The notes below the pieces were generated by a model. It was not told the DNA's origin, made no database searches, and saw only the letters and a program-made list of their open reading frames with translations. A stretch of DNA of 41,435 nt from Phascolarctobacterium_A sp034086985. Lineage in GTDB: Bacteria > Bacillota > Negativicutes > Acidaminococcales > Acidaminococcaceae. The stretch covers positions 1 through 41,435 of the forward strand of contig JAXDZG010000005.1 in the NCBI GenBank assembly GCA_034086985.1, written 5' to 3'. Shown in pieces: positions 24,491-32,455 of this stretch (positions are counted from its first letter, which is position 1; each line of letters starts with the position of its first letter). Made by a program: the position numbers and the translations under genes.

Positions 24491-25807
24491 ATGAGACCAA
24501 TCCATATTATTGGTGCCGGCTTGGCAGGCTGTGAGGCTGCCAATCAGGTTACTAAATACGGTATTCCCGTTATTTTACACGAAATGCGTCCTGTGAAAAG
24601 TGACGCTGCTCATAAAACAGATTATTTTGCAGAATTAGTGTGCAGCAACAGCCTGCGCGCTGCCAATATTGAAAACGCAGTTGGTTTGCTCAAGGAAGAA
24701 ATGCGTCGCTTAGGCTCCCTCATTATGGAGCAGGCTGACAAGCATCAGGTGCCCGCAGGGGGTGCCTTAGCAGTGGATAGGGATGGCTTTGCCGCTGGCG
24801 TGACCGAGGCTGTAGAGGCTAATCCCTTGGTAACAATTGTTCATGAAGAGGTTACGGATTTGCAAGCCCTGGAGGGCACGGTGATTGTAGCCAGCGGCCC
24901 CTTGACCAGCGATGCTCTTTTTGCCAATATTCAAGAGCTGGTCAAGAAGGATTATTTCCACTTTTTCGACGCGGCTGCGCCCATTGTAACTGCTGATTCC
25001 CTGGACTATGATAAGGTTTACCGTGCGTCCCGCTACGACAAAGGCGGAGCGGATTATTTGAACTGCCCCTTCTACACCAAGGAAGAATATGTGGCCTTTT
25101 GGCAAGCTCTGTGCAGCGCTGAAAGCGCTCCTGTAAAGGACTTTGAGCATGATGTGTTCGAGGCCTGCATGCCCATTGAGGAAATGGCTGCCAGGGGCGA
25201 GGACACCATGCGCTTTGGTCCTTTAAAGCCCGTAGGGCTTATTGATCCGCGCAACGGCAAAGAGGCTTATGCGGTGGTGCAGCTGCGCCAGGATAATGCA
25301 GCTGCTTCTCTGTACAATATTGTGGGCTTCCAGACCCATTTAAAATGGGGCGAGCAAAAGCGTGTTTTTGGTATGATTCCAGGCCTGGAAAAGGCGGAGT
25401 TTGTGCGCTATGGTGTGATGCACAAGAATACCTATCTCAATTCTCCCCAGCTTTTGGATGAGCATTTTTGCCTGCGCCAAAGCCCGCGTTTTTATTTCGC
25501 CGGTCAGATGACCGGCGTGGAGGGCTATGTGGAGTCCGCTGCTTCCGGCTTAATGGCCGGTATTGCCGCTGCTAGGGCGGAGCTGGGCCTGCCTAAGGTT
25601 GCTTTTCCTGCTGAAACTGCCCATGGTGCCTTAGCTAAATATATCAGCAATGAGAGCATTGAAAACTTCCAGCCCATGAATGTTAATTTTGGCCTCATTC
25701 CTCCTTTAACAGTGCGTATTCGTAAAAAGAGGGAAAAGAATGCCCAGATTGCCGCTCGTGCTCTAGAGGCTTTGGCTACATTACTCAATCAACTAAAAAA
25801 TTCTTGA
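24491..25807 (+). CDS. trmFO: Methylenetetrahydrofolate--tRNA-(uracil-5-)-methyltransferase TrmFO
   Basis: TrmFO makes m5U54 in the T-loop of tRNA using methylene-THF and FAD. The FAD-binding GIGLAG-type loop appears as IIGAGLAGCEAANQ at the N-terminus, followed by HEMRPVKSDAAHKTDYFAELVCSNSLRA, a signature of the family that includes a conserved Cys. Other matches are FEACMPIEEMAARGEDTMRFGPLKPVGL and GQMTGVEGYVESAASGLMAGI. Length (438) is normal. AAAGGAT seven bases upstream supports ATG 24491. It sits between topA and xerC, its usual place in Bacillota. Confidence 0.95.
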   Translation: MRPIHIIGAGLAGCEAANQVTKYGIPVILHEMRPVKSDAAHKTDYFAELVCSNSLRAANIENAVGLLKEEMRRLGSLIMEQADKHQVPAGGALAVDRDGFAAGVTEAVEANPLVTIVHEEVTDLQALEGTVIVASGPLTSDALFANIQELVKKDYFHFFDAAAPIVTADSLDYDKVYRASRYDKGGADYLNCPFYTKEEYVAFWQALCSAESAPVKDFEHDVFEACMPIEEMAARGEDTMRFGPLKPVGLIDPRNGKEAYAVVQLRQDNAAASLYNIVGFQTHLKWGEQKRVFGMIPGLEKAEFVRYGVMHKNTYLNSPQLLDEHFCLRQSPRFYFAGQMTGVEGYVESAASGLMAGIAAARAELGLPKVAFPAETAHGALAKYISNESIENFQPMNVNFGLIPPLTVRIRKKREKNAQIAARALEALATLLNQLKNS

Positions 25808-25824
25808 AAAAGATAAGTTTTAAC

Positions 25825-25853
25825 TTGACAGACAAGCCGTATTAGTTTATTAT
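25825..25853 (+). promoter_or_regulatory. Near-consensus promoter downstream of trmFO
   Basis: TTGACA (25825-25830), 17-base spacer, TATTAT (25848-25853). A strong hairpin terminator begins only about 25 bases beyond the expected start site, so the default transcript would be about 60 bases. An imperfect CodY-box-like AATTTTCTAAATGCT (about 25861-25875; four mismatches to the Bacillus consensus) lies over the start region; this match is weak. Confidence 0.6.
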
Positions 25854-25885
25854 AATCGTGATAATTTTCTAAATGCTGCTTCAAC

Positions 25886-25922
25886 GAAGAACAGTGCTCC
25901 TATGAGCACTGTTCTTCTTCTT
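25886..25922 (+). terminator. Strong intrinsic terminator between trmFO and xerC
   Basis: A perfect 14-bp stem (GAAGAACAGTGCTC at 25886-25899 with its complement at 25904-25917), a four-base loop and a T-rich tail. It can end trmFO transcripts and also those from the promoter at 25825. Confidence 0.85.
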
Positions 25923-25967
25923 TTAAGCCAGCGGGAGCATGATTGAGTAGTCAGAAAAAGAAGTATT

Positions 25968-25979
25968 ATTGTATACAAT
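25968..25979. promoter_or_regulatory. Perfect 12-bp palindrome upstream of xerC; possible operator
   Basis: ATTGTATACAAT reads the same on both strands. TTGTATACAA-like sites are typical of some GntR-family operators. It lies about 20 bases ahead of the candidate xerC -35. The regulator is unknown. Confidence 0.35.
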
Positions 25980-26000
25980 TGTGAACTATTAAAAAAATAC

Positions 26001-26029
26001 TTGTATTCAGAAGATTTTTGTGCTAGGAT
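26001..26029 (+). promoter_or_regulatory. Candidate xerC promoter
   Basis: TTGTAT (26001-26006), 17-base spacer, and TAGGAT (26024-26029) preceded by TG as in an extended -10. An alternative pair, TTGTGA at 25979 with TGTATT at 26002, is also possible. Confidence 0.4.
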
Positions 26030-26054
26030 ATGGTAGAAGGAGTTTAGTGAGATA

Positions 26055-26960
26055 ATGACTACTTTTGTGCAATATACTGAAAGGTTTATCAAGTATCTTG
26101 CTGTGGAGAAGAATTGCTCAGAGTTGACCTGCACTAGCTATCGCAAGGATTTGGCTAGCTTCGCTGCTTTTCTGGAGCAGCGTACGCAAAAGCAAGTAAC
26201 ATGGGAGCAAGTAGGAGCTCTAGATATTCGGGCTTATCTGGCATATCTTAATAGTGAGAATTATGCTAAGCGTACCATTGCCCGCAGGATTTCTGCTTTG
26301 CGCTCCTTTTACAAATTCTTGGTGCGGGAAAATATTCTTCAGGTTAGTCCTTTGACCAAGGTGCGTTCGCCTAAGCTGGACAAAAGATTACCTTCCTTCC
26401 TAGACGAAGTGGAGATTGAAGAGCTTTTGACGCTTCCTGATACTAAGCCCTTAGGCTACCGTGATCAGGCACTCTTGGAACTACTGTATGCTACAGGCTG
26501 CCGCGTCAGCGAGGTAGTGGGGTTAACAATGGGGAGGATCGATTTAAGCAATCGTTTCGTGATTGTCATCGGCAAGGGCAATAAGGAGCGCCTAATTCCG
26601 CTGGGTCATACCTGCTGTGAGGCTGTGGCTAGGTACTATCCCTACAGGCAGGAGCTGATGCAAAAATATCGGGCAGAGCAGCACGATTTTGTGTTTGTCA
26701 ATAGTCGTGGTGGCGTATTGACAGATCGTAGCGTACGACGTATTTTGGATAAATATATTCAAAAGCTGGCTCTGAAAAAACATGTCAGTCCCCATACCAT
26801 CCGTCATACCTTTGCAACCCATCTCTTAACCCATGGAGCTGATTTAAGGGCCGTGCAGGAGCTTTTAGGGCATGCCAATCTCTCTACTACCCAAATCTAT
26901 ACCCATGTTACTACAGAGCGTATAGCTGCTGTTTACAAACAAAATCATCCTAGAGCATAG
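26055..26960 (+). CDS. xerC: Tyrosine recombinase XerC
   Basis: XerC resolves chromosome dimers at dif together with XerD. The SAM-like N-terminal domain (residues about 1-100) is followed by the catalytic domain with the full residue set: R150 in ATGCRVSEV, K174 in GKGNKERLIPL, H247 and R250 in SPHTIRHTFATHLL, H273 in LLGHANLSTTQ, and the nucleophile Y282 in IYTHV. Length (301) is normal. AAGGAG lies 12 bases before ATG 26055, a slightly long spacing. In Bacillus the orthologue (codV) stands before hslVU and codY; here codY follows directly after 24 bases. Confidence 0.93.
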   Translation: MTTFVQYTERFIKYLAVEKNCSELTCTSYRKDLASFAAFLEQRTQKQVTWEQVGALDIRAYLAYLNSENYAKRTIARRISALRSFYKFLVRENILQVSPLTKVRSPKLDKRLPSFLDEVEIEELLTLPDTKPLGYRDQALLELLYATGCRVSEVVGLTMGRIDLSNRFVIVIGKGNKERLIPLGHTCCEAVARYYPYRQELMQKYRAEQHDFVFVNSRGGVLTDRSVRRILDKYIQKLALKKHVSPHTIRHTFATHLLTHGADLRAVQELLGHANLSTTQIYTHVTTERIAAVYKQNHPRA

Positions 26961-26984
26961 TTTTAATTTAATGAGGAGGCAAAC

Positions 26985-27767
26985 ATGGAATTATTAGAAA
27001 AAACTAGAAAAATTAATAGTCTGCTGCAAAATGGTGATAAAGTAGAATATAATGCCATTGCACAGCTGTTGCGTGACATCATTGAAGCCAATACTTACAT
27101 TGTTGGTGCTAAGGGCGAGGTTAAGGGCTACGCACTTATCCGCGAATTTGAATGTGATATTATGCGTGAGCAGGTGCTGGATCGCAATACCTTCCCCGAT
27201 GATTATTTGAACTTTATTATGCGTGTTAAGGAAACTCTGGCTAATATTCCTCATGAGAACCAAAACTGCTCCTTTATTACTCATACCAAGTGCATTTTTA
27301 AGGACAAGATGACCACCGTAGTGCCCATTTATGGTAAGGGTGAGCGTATTGGTACCTTGATTGTGGCAAAATATGATGCTAGCTTTGACGATGAGGATTT
27401 GCTGCTGGCTGAATATGCAGCAACTGTATTGGGCGTAGAAATCTTACACGATAGAGAAGCCTTGGTTGCCGAGGATGTACGCAAGAAAGCCATGGTGCAG
27501 GTAGCCTTTGATACTCTGTCCTATTCTGAAATGGAAGCTATTGTCAATATTTTAGGCGAGTTGAAGGGTGATGAGGGCCTTTTGGTAGCATCCAAGATTG
27601 CTGATAGAGTGGGCATTACTCGTTCTGTAATTGTCAATGCCCTGCGTAAATTTGAAAGCGCCGGCCTCATTGAAACCAAATCCCTTGGCATGAAGGGTAC
27701 CTATATTCGCGTGCTCAATGATTTGCTCTTCTCCGAATTGAAAAGAAGAACTAAATCTAAACGCTAA
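26985..27767 (+). CDS. codY: GTP-sensing transcriptional regulator CodY
   Basis: CodY represses or activates many metabolic and virulence genes when branched-chain amino acids and GTP are abundant. The N-terminal GAF domain starts LLEKTRKINSLLQ and includes DYLNFIMRVKETLANIPHENQNCSF-like sequence, the usual ligand region; a linker helix leads to the winged helix with ASKIADRVGITRSVIVNALRKFESAG and the conserved wing SLGMKGTYIRV. Length (260) is normal. ATGAGGAGGC provides the Shine-Dalgarno for ATG 26985. It is probably co-transcribed with xerC. Its own targets in this window are not evident. Confidence 0.95.
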   Translation: MELLEKTRKINSLLQNGDKVEYNAIAQLLRDIIEANTYIVGAKGEVKGYALIREFECDIMREQVLDRNTFPDDYLNFIMRVKETLANIPHENQNCSFITHTKCIFKDKMTTVVPIYGKGERIGTLIVAKYDASFDDEDLLLAEYAATVLGVEILHDREALVAEDVRKKAMVQVAFDTLSYSEMEAIVNILGELKGDEGLLVASKIADRVGITRSVIVNALRKFESAGLIETKSLGMKGTYIRVLNDLLFSELKRRTKSKR

Positions 27768-27783
27768 AGTCTAAACGCTAAAG
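27756..27783 (+). repeat. 14-bp tandem duplication over the codY stop
   Basis: TCTAAACGCTAAAG occurs twice in direct succession (27756-27769 and 27770-27783). The first copy contains the codY stop codon; the second is non-coding and harmless. Confidence 0.9.
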
Positions 27784-27792
27784 TAAAAATAG

Positions 27793-27823
27793 AGCGGAGA
27801 TTTTGACAAATCTCCGCTTTTTT
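27793..27823 (+). terminator. codY terminator
   Basis: AGCGGAGATTT pairs with AAATCTCCGCT (27793-27818), four-base loop, then a T-run. Confidence 0.9.
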
Positions 27824-27865
27824 GATGCTTAATCTAAAATAAACAGTGTACAAGAAATCAAAACA

Positions 27866-27874
27866 TGTTATAAT
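27866..27874 (+). promoter_or_regulatory. Extended -10 promoter for transketolase
   Basis: TGTTATAAT (TGn plus perfect TATAAT at 27869-27874); the -35 position (GTGTAC at 27846) is poor, as is common with extended -10 promoters. It leaves a leader of about 30 bases. Confidence 0.55.
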
Positions 27875-27912
27875 AGCAGTAGGCATTTTTTACAAAAATG
27901 GAGGTTGTTTCA

Positions 27913-29895
27913 ATGCAAAAAATTGATCAGGCTTGTGTAAATACTCTGCGCTTTTTGGCTGCGGACCAGGTAGAGAAGGCTAAATCCGGCCATCCGGGCT
28001 TCCCTCTGGGCACCGCTCCCTTAATGTATACTATCTGGGATCGCTATATGAGCTATAATCCCGCTAACCCCAACTGGTTTAACCGCGATCGTTTCATCCT
28101 GTCCCCGGGTCACGGCAGCGCCCTTTTATATGCTATGCTGCATTTGGCTGGCTATGAGCTGTCCTTGGAGGAGTTGAAGAACTTCCGTCAATGGGGTAGC
28201 AAGACTCCGGGTCATCCTGAATATGGCCTGACTCCTGGCGTGGATGTATCCACCGGCCCTCTGGGTCATGGCTTTGCCATGGGCGTGGGCTTTGCCATTG
28301 CTGAGGCTATGCTGGCCGGCAAATATAATAAACCTGATTTCCCCGTAGTTAATCACTATACCTATGGCCTGACCTCTGACGGCGACTTAATGGAGGGCGT
28401 TTCCTGCGAGGCTGCTTCCTTGGCCGGTACTTTGGGCTTGGGCAAATTGATTTACTTATACGATGATAATAAGATTACCATTGAAGGCGACACTTCCATT
28501 GCCTTTACCGAGGATGTGGAAGCACGCTTCAAGGCTTATGGCTGGCAGGTATTGCGCGTAGCCGACTCCGAGGATGTAGACGCTATGGCTGCTGCAATTA
28601 AGGAAGCTCATGCAGACACTACTCATCCGTCCCTGATTATCGTGCGTACTCACATCGGCTTTGGCAGCCCCAAACAGGACAGCCCCTCCTGCCATGGCGA
28701 GCCCCTGGGCGCCGAGGCACTGGCCGCTACCAAGGAAAAGGCTGGCTGGCCGGCTGAAATGTTCTACGTTCCGGCTGAAGCTAAGGAGCATTTTGCTGCG
28801 AAGCTGCCCGCCTGCGCTAAGGCTGAGGCTGACTGGAATGCACTGATGGAGGATTATAAGGCTTGTTATCCGGAGCTGGCAGCTGAATTAGCTGACCGCA
28901 TGGCTGGCAAGATTAACGTGGATTTGGAGGCTCTGGAAGCTATTTTCAAGGACCAGACTAAGAGTGCAACCCGTGCTTCCAGCGGCGATGTTATTCAAAA
29001 GCTGGCAGAGCAGGTACCTGCTCTGGTAGGCGGCAGCGCCGACCTGGGTCCCTCCAATAAGACTGTGATGAAGGCTGGTGGCTATTTCTCCAAGCTGGAC
29101 CACAAGGGTCGCAACATTCACTTTGGTGTGCGTGAGCATGCTATGGGCACTGTGCTGAACGGCTTGGCTCTCCATGGCGGCTTCGTTCCCTTCGGTGGCA
29201 CCTTCCTGGTATTTGCTGACTTCCTGCGTCCTACCATTCGTATGGCAGCCCTCATGGGTATTCAATCCATTTTTGTGTTAACCCACGACTCCATTGCTCT
29301 GGGCGAGGATGGTCCTACCCATCAACCCATCGAGACCACCATGGGTCTGCGCTTAATCCCCAATGTTTCTGTAATTCGTCCGGCGGACGCTCTGGAAACT
29401 GCAGTGGCTTGGCAGCAGGCTTGCCTGAACAAAACTAAGCCCACCTGCTTACTGCTGAGCCGTCAAAACCTGCCGGTAATGCACGAGCATGCAGCAGTTA
29501 TTCACGAAAATGCAGCTAAGGGTGCATATGTGCTGAGCCCGGCTAAGGAAGCTGCCAAGGTAATCCTGATCGGTACCGGCAGCGAGGTTGAGCTGGCTCT
29601 TAAGGCACAGGCTAAGCTGGCTGAGGAAGGCATTGATGCTAGCGTAGTATCCATGCCCAGCTGGGATTTGTTCGATGCTCAAAGCGAGGAATATAAGGAA
29701 AGCGTATTGCCCGCCGGTGTTACCAAATTTGCTGTGGAAGCAGGCGTGCCCTATGGCTGGAGCCGCTACACTGGCAGCGAGAAGAACGTGCTTGGCATCA
29801 CCACCTTCGGTGCCTCCGCTCCCGGTGGCGTAATGCTGGAAAAATATGGCTTCACTGTGGATAATCTGGTTGCTAAGGTTAAAGCAGTGCTGTAA
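27913..29895 (+). CDS. tkt: Transketolase
   Basis: Transketolase moves two-carbon units between sugar phosphates in the non-oxidative pentose phosphate pathway, using thiamine diphosphate. The TPP domain shows KSGHPGFPLGTAPL, SPGHGSALLYAMLHL, GPLGHGFAMGVGFA and SDGDLMEGVSCEAASLAG (the GDG...N thiamine motif). The pyrimidine domain has GVREHAMGTVLNGLAL and FGGTFLVFADFLRP, then THDSIALGEDGPTHQPIE, typical of full-length bacterial enzymes. ATG 27913 is chosen because GGAGG lies eight bases ahead; the upstream ATG at 27898 overlaps that site. Length (660) is normal. The thiamine-salvage operon downstream supplies the cofactor, though a terminator separates them. Confidence 0.96.
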   Translation: MQKIDQACVNTLRFLAADQVEKAKSGHPGFPLGTAPLMYTIWDRYMSYNPANPNWFNRDRFILSPGHGSALLYAMLHLAGYELSLEELKNFRQWGSKTPGHPEYGLTPGVDVSTGPLGHGFAMGVGFAIAEAMLAGKYNKPDFPVVNHYTYGLTSDGDLMEGVSCEAASLAGTLGLGKLIYLYDDNKITIEGDTSIAFTEDVEARFKAYGWQVLRVADSEDVDAMAAAIKEAHADTTHPSLIIVRTHIGFGSPKQDSPSCHGEPLGAEALAATKEKAGWPAEMFYVPAEAKEHFAAKLPACAKAEADWNALMEDYKACYPELAAELADRMAGKINVDLEALEAIFKDQTKSATRASSGDVIQKLAEQVPALVGGSADLGPSNKTVMKAGGYFSKLDHKGRNIHFGVREHAMGTVLNGLALHGGFVPFGGTFLVFADFLRPTIRMAALMGIQSIFVLTHDSIALGEDGPTHQPIETTMGLRLIPNVSVIRPADALETAVAWQQACLNKTKPTCLLLSRQNLPVMHEHAAVIHENAAKGAYVLSPAKEAAKVILIGTGSEVELALKAQAKLAEEGIDASVVSMPSWDLFDAQSEEYKESVLPAGVTKFAVEAGVPYGWSRYTGSEKNVLGITTFGASAPGGVMLEKYGFTVDNLVAKVKAVL

Positions 29896-29920
29896 GCAAA
29901 ATATTGCATTGGATTTTGAG

Positions 29921-29953
29921 GGACCGGGGATGCAGTGCGTCCTCGGTCCTTTT
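29921..29953 (+). terminator. tkt terminator
   Basis: GGACCGGGGA and TCCTCGGTCC pair with one G-T wobble (29921-29949), nine-base loop, then TTTT. The stem lies 25 bases after the tkt stop and about 20 before thiD. No TPP-riboswitch elements are visible here. Confidence 0.7.
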
Positions 29954-29972
29954 GTGAAAGAGGTGCTTACTT

Positions 29973-30779
29973 GTGTTAAAGCATTTATTGACTATCGCCG
30001 GCAGCGACTCCAGTGGTGGCGCCGGTATTCAGGCTGATTTGAAAACCTTTGCGGCTCATGGTACCTTTGGCATGAGCGTCATCACCGCCGTAACGGCCCA
30101 AAACACCTGTGGCGTGACCAAGGTACAGGATATTGCGCCAGATATTGTGGAAGCACAGATTGCAGCTGTTTTTGACGATATTCGCGTGGATGCAGTAAAA
30201 ATTGGCATGCTTTCTCGTCCGGAGACTATTAAAACCATCGCCGCCTGCCTGCGCAAATATAAGCCGGAAATCATTGTGCTGGACCCGGTGATGATTTCTA
30301 AAAGTGGCTATCCCTTGCTGCAGCCTGAGGCCTGCGAGACGCTAATTAGCGAGCTGTTGCCCTTGGCTACGCTTGTTACTCCCAATCTGCCAGAGGCCGA
30401 GGCAATTAGCGGTATGACCGTGACTAAAAAAGAGGAAATGCGTCCTGTGGCAGAAAAGATTATTGCCCTCGGTGCCAAGGCAGTGCTGGTGAAGGGCGGT
30501 CATTTGAGCGATACTGCGGATGATTTGCTTTTTGATGGCAAGGAGGAAATCTGGTTTGCAGCTGAGCGCATCGCTACGAAAAATACCCATGGCACGGGCT
30601 GTACTTTATCCAGCAGCTTGGCAGCTAATCTGGCCAAGAGTATGAGCCTGCCTGAGGCTGTGAAGGCCTCCAAGGCTTATGTAACCGAGGCTATTAGCTA
30701 TGGCATTCCTCTGGGCAATGGCTGTGGCCCGACCCATCATTTTGTGGATTTGTATAGAAAGGCAGGAATTTTGGAATAA
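29973..30779 (+). CDS. thiD: Hydroxymethylpyrimidine / phosphomethylpyrimidine kinase
   Basis: ThiD phosphorylates HMP twice to give HMP-PP for thiamine synthesis or salvage. The ribokinase-fold start LTIAGSDSSGGAGIQADLKTF is diagnostic, as are FGMSVITAVTAQNTCGV, VLDPVMISKSG and the ATP site THGTGCTLSSSLAANLA. Length (268) is normal. The start is GTG at 29973, with AGAGGTG about eight bases ahead. It overlaps thiM by one base (TAATG), giving a coupled operon thiD-thiM-thiE. Confidence 0.94.
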   Translation: MLKHLLTIAGSDSSGGAGIQADLKTFAAHGTFGMSVITAVTAQNTCGVTKVQDIAPDIVEAQIAAVFDDIRVDAVKIGMLSRPETIKTIAACLRKYKPEIIVLDPVMISKSGYPLLQPEACETLISELLPLATLVTPNLPEAEAISGMTVTKKEEMRPVAEKIIALGAKAVLVKGGHLSDTADDLLFDGKEEIWFAAERIATKNTHGTGCTLSSSLAANLAKSMSLPEAVKASKAYVTEAISYGIPLGNGCGPTHHFVDLYRKAGILE

Positions 30780-31606
30780 TGGAACTGACCAATGTTTTTG
30801 GAGAGCTGGTGGAGCGCCTCCGTCAAAAAAAGCCTGTAATTCACGCTATTACTAATTATGTGACTGCTGAAAGCTGCGCCGATGTGGCCTTGGCAGCAGG
30901 TGCATCGCCGGTTATGGCCGATGAGCCTGAGGAAGTGGAAGAGATCACTTCCGGAGCCGATGCTCTCGTTTTAAATTTAGGTACCATTAGCTTTAATAAG
31001 CAAATCGCTATGGAGCGTGCAGCAGCAGTAGCAAAGTTAAAGGGCATTCCTGTGGTTTTAGATCCTGTGGGTGTCATGGCTTCCAAAATGCGCCTCAATT
31101 TTGCTCTGCAGCTTTTAAACAAGGGCTATATCGATATTGTTCGTGGTAATTTTAGTGAATGTAATGCGCTTTTGAACGGAAGCACTGGCGGCCACGGTGT
31201 GGATAATCTGGAGGGTGCAACTGAAGAGGGCGTAGCCTTAAAAGTAGCGAAGGATGCAGCGAAAAAGTTTAACTGCGTTTTTGCTGTTACCGGTGCCATT
31301 GATAATATTTCCAATGGTAAGCAGGCTGTGGTTTTGAACAATGGACATCCCTTACTGCAGGACATCACTGGCAGCGGCTGCATGACCAGCATGCTGGTGG
31401 CTAGCTGCGCCGCCGTGACCAAGGATATGATGGTGGCTGCGGCCTTGGGTGTTGTCATTATGGGACAAAGTGCTGAGCTAGCAGCCAATTTCTTAGAGAA
31501 GAAGGACGGTCCTGGCATGTTTAAGGTACGCCTCATGGACTGCATTTATCATGTTACCACCAAATGGAATTTGGTGAAGATGAAGCCTGAGGAAAAGGTT
31601 TCCTAA
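30779..31606 (+). CDS. thiM: Hydroxyethylthiazole kinase
   Basis: ThiM phosphorylates the thiazole moiety recovered from the medium or from breakdown of thiamine. The protein shows KPVIHAITNYVTAESCADVALAAGASPVMADEPEEV-type sequence at its start, LNLGTIS, VVLDPVGVMAS and DIVRGNFSE, and later LLQDITGSGCMTSMLV, in which Cys precedes the catalytic area. Length (275) is normal. The start codon overlaps the thiD stop. Presence of thiM rather than thiG/thiS nearby points to thiazole salvage rather than synthesis at this locus. Confidence 0.94.
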   Translation: MELTNVFGELVERLRQKKPVIHAITNYVTAESCADVALAAGASPVMADEPEEVEEITSGADALVLNLGTISFNKQIAMERAAAVAKLKGIPVVLDPVGVMASKMRLNFALQLLNKGYIDIVRGNFSECNALLNGSTGGHGVDNLEGATEEGVALKVAKDAAKKFNCVFAVTGAIDNISNGKQAVVLNNGHPLLQDITGSGCMTSMLVASCAAVTKDMMVAAALGVVIMGQSAELAANFLEKKDGPGMFKVRLMDCIYHVTTKWNLVKMKPEEKVS

Positions 31607-31611
31607 AGCCT

Positions 31612-32265
31612 ATGAGTGAGCAAAAGAAGTTTGACAAAAAGCAGCTTGACTATAGCATTTATCTTGTGACCGATGAGGAGTGCCTTAAGGGCAGACCACT
31701 GTTGCGCTGCGTGGAAGAGGCCTTGCAGGCGGGCGTAACCCTAGTGCAGTATCGCTCCAAATTCAAGGATGGAGGACCCATGTACCAGGAGGCCCTGGCG
31801 CTGAAGGCACTGTGCGATAGCTATGATGTGCCCTTGATTATCAATGATAGGGTGGATGTGGCCTTGGCAGTGGGCGCCGCAGGAGTACATGTGGGGCAAG
31901 ACGATTTGCCTTGTAATATAGTACGTAAGTTAGTTGGTTCTCAGTTTATCATAGGTGTGTCTGCCCATAATCCCGAGGAAGCTCGCAAGGCAATGGAAGA
32001 TGGAGCTGATTATTTGGGCTGTGGTGCTGTTTTTGGTACAGGCACTAAGGCGGGTGTGGCTAAGCTTGGGCTGGAAAAGCTTCACAGTATCCGAGCTGCT
32101 GTAAGCATCCCCATTGTAGGTATCGGGGGTGTGAAGGCTGACAACTATGGCGAGGTTTTGGCCACGGGTGCCGATGGCGCTGCCATCATTAGTGGTATTT
32201 TATCAGTAGAGAATATTGGAGCAGAGGTAGGCAAGTTTGTGCAGATCCGTTCTTCTTTTAAATGA
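31612..32265 (+). CDS. thiE: Thiamine-phosphate synthase
   Basis: ThiE joins HMP-PP and thiazole phosphate to give thiamine phosphate, completing the salvage branch fed by ThiD and ThiM. The TIM-barrel landmarks are IYLVTDEECLKGR, VTLVQYRSK, LIINDRVDVALAVGAAGVHVGQDDLP, IGVSAHNPEEA, YLGCGAVFGTGTK and VGIGGVKADN with the phosphate loop near the end. Length (217) is normal. It starts five bases after thiM; the Shine-Dalgarno lies inside the thiM end. No thiL or thiN for the last phosphorylation is present in the window. Confidence 0.94.
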   Translation: MSEQKKFDKKQLDYSIYLVTDEECLKGRPLLRCVEEALQAGVTLVQYRSKFKDGGPMYQEALALKALCDSYDVPLIINDRVDVALAVGAAGVHVGQDDLPCNIVRKLVGSQFIIGVSAHNPEEARKAMEDGADYLGCGAVFGTGTKAGVAKLGLEKLHSIRAAVSIPIVGIGGVKADNYGEVLATGADGAAIISGILSVENIGAEVGKFVQIRSSFK

Positions 32266-32318
32266 TTAATTTACGTATCGGAAGCTTTTACTAAACTAAC
32301 AAGAACAGTCACAGGATA

Positions 32319-32342
32319 AAAGTGTAAATAACGTTACACTTT
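32319..32342. promoter_or_regulatory. Inverted repeat between thiE and the EF-G paralogue
   Basis: AAAGTGTAA and TTACACTTT form a perfect nine-base inverted repeat with a six-base centre. It lacks a T-run, so it is either a weak terminator for thiE or an operator for the next gene. A second small stem, AGGCA/TGCCT, lies at about 32417-32434 before the ribosome site. Confidence 0.4.
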
Positions 32343-32455
32343 GCAGAGTGCCGAAAAAATAAAAACAAAAATTTGCTTGCTAAGCAGGAATAATCAGTAA
32401 ATTTAGCGAAAAATATAGGCATCAAAATATTGCCTGTAATAAAGGGGGATTTATC

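Noticed and set aside
29896..29972. TPP riboswitch upstream of thiD
   Set aside because: The gap is too short and lacks the conserved THI-box elements; its hairpin is the tkt terminator.
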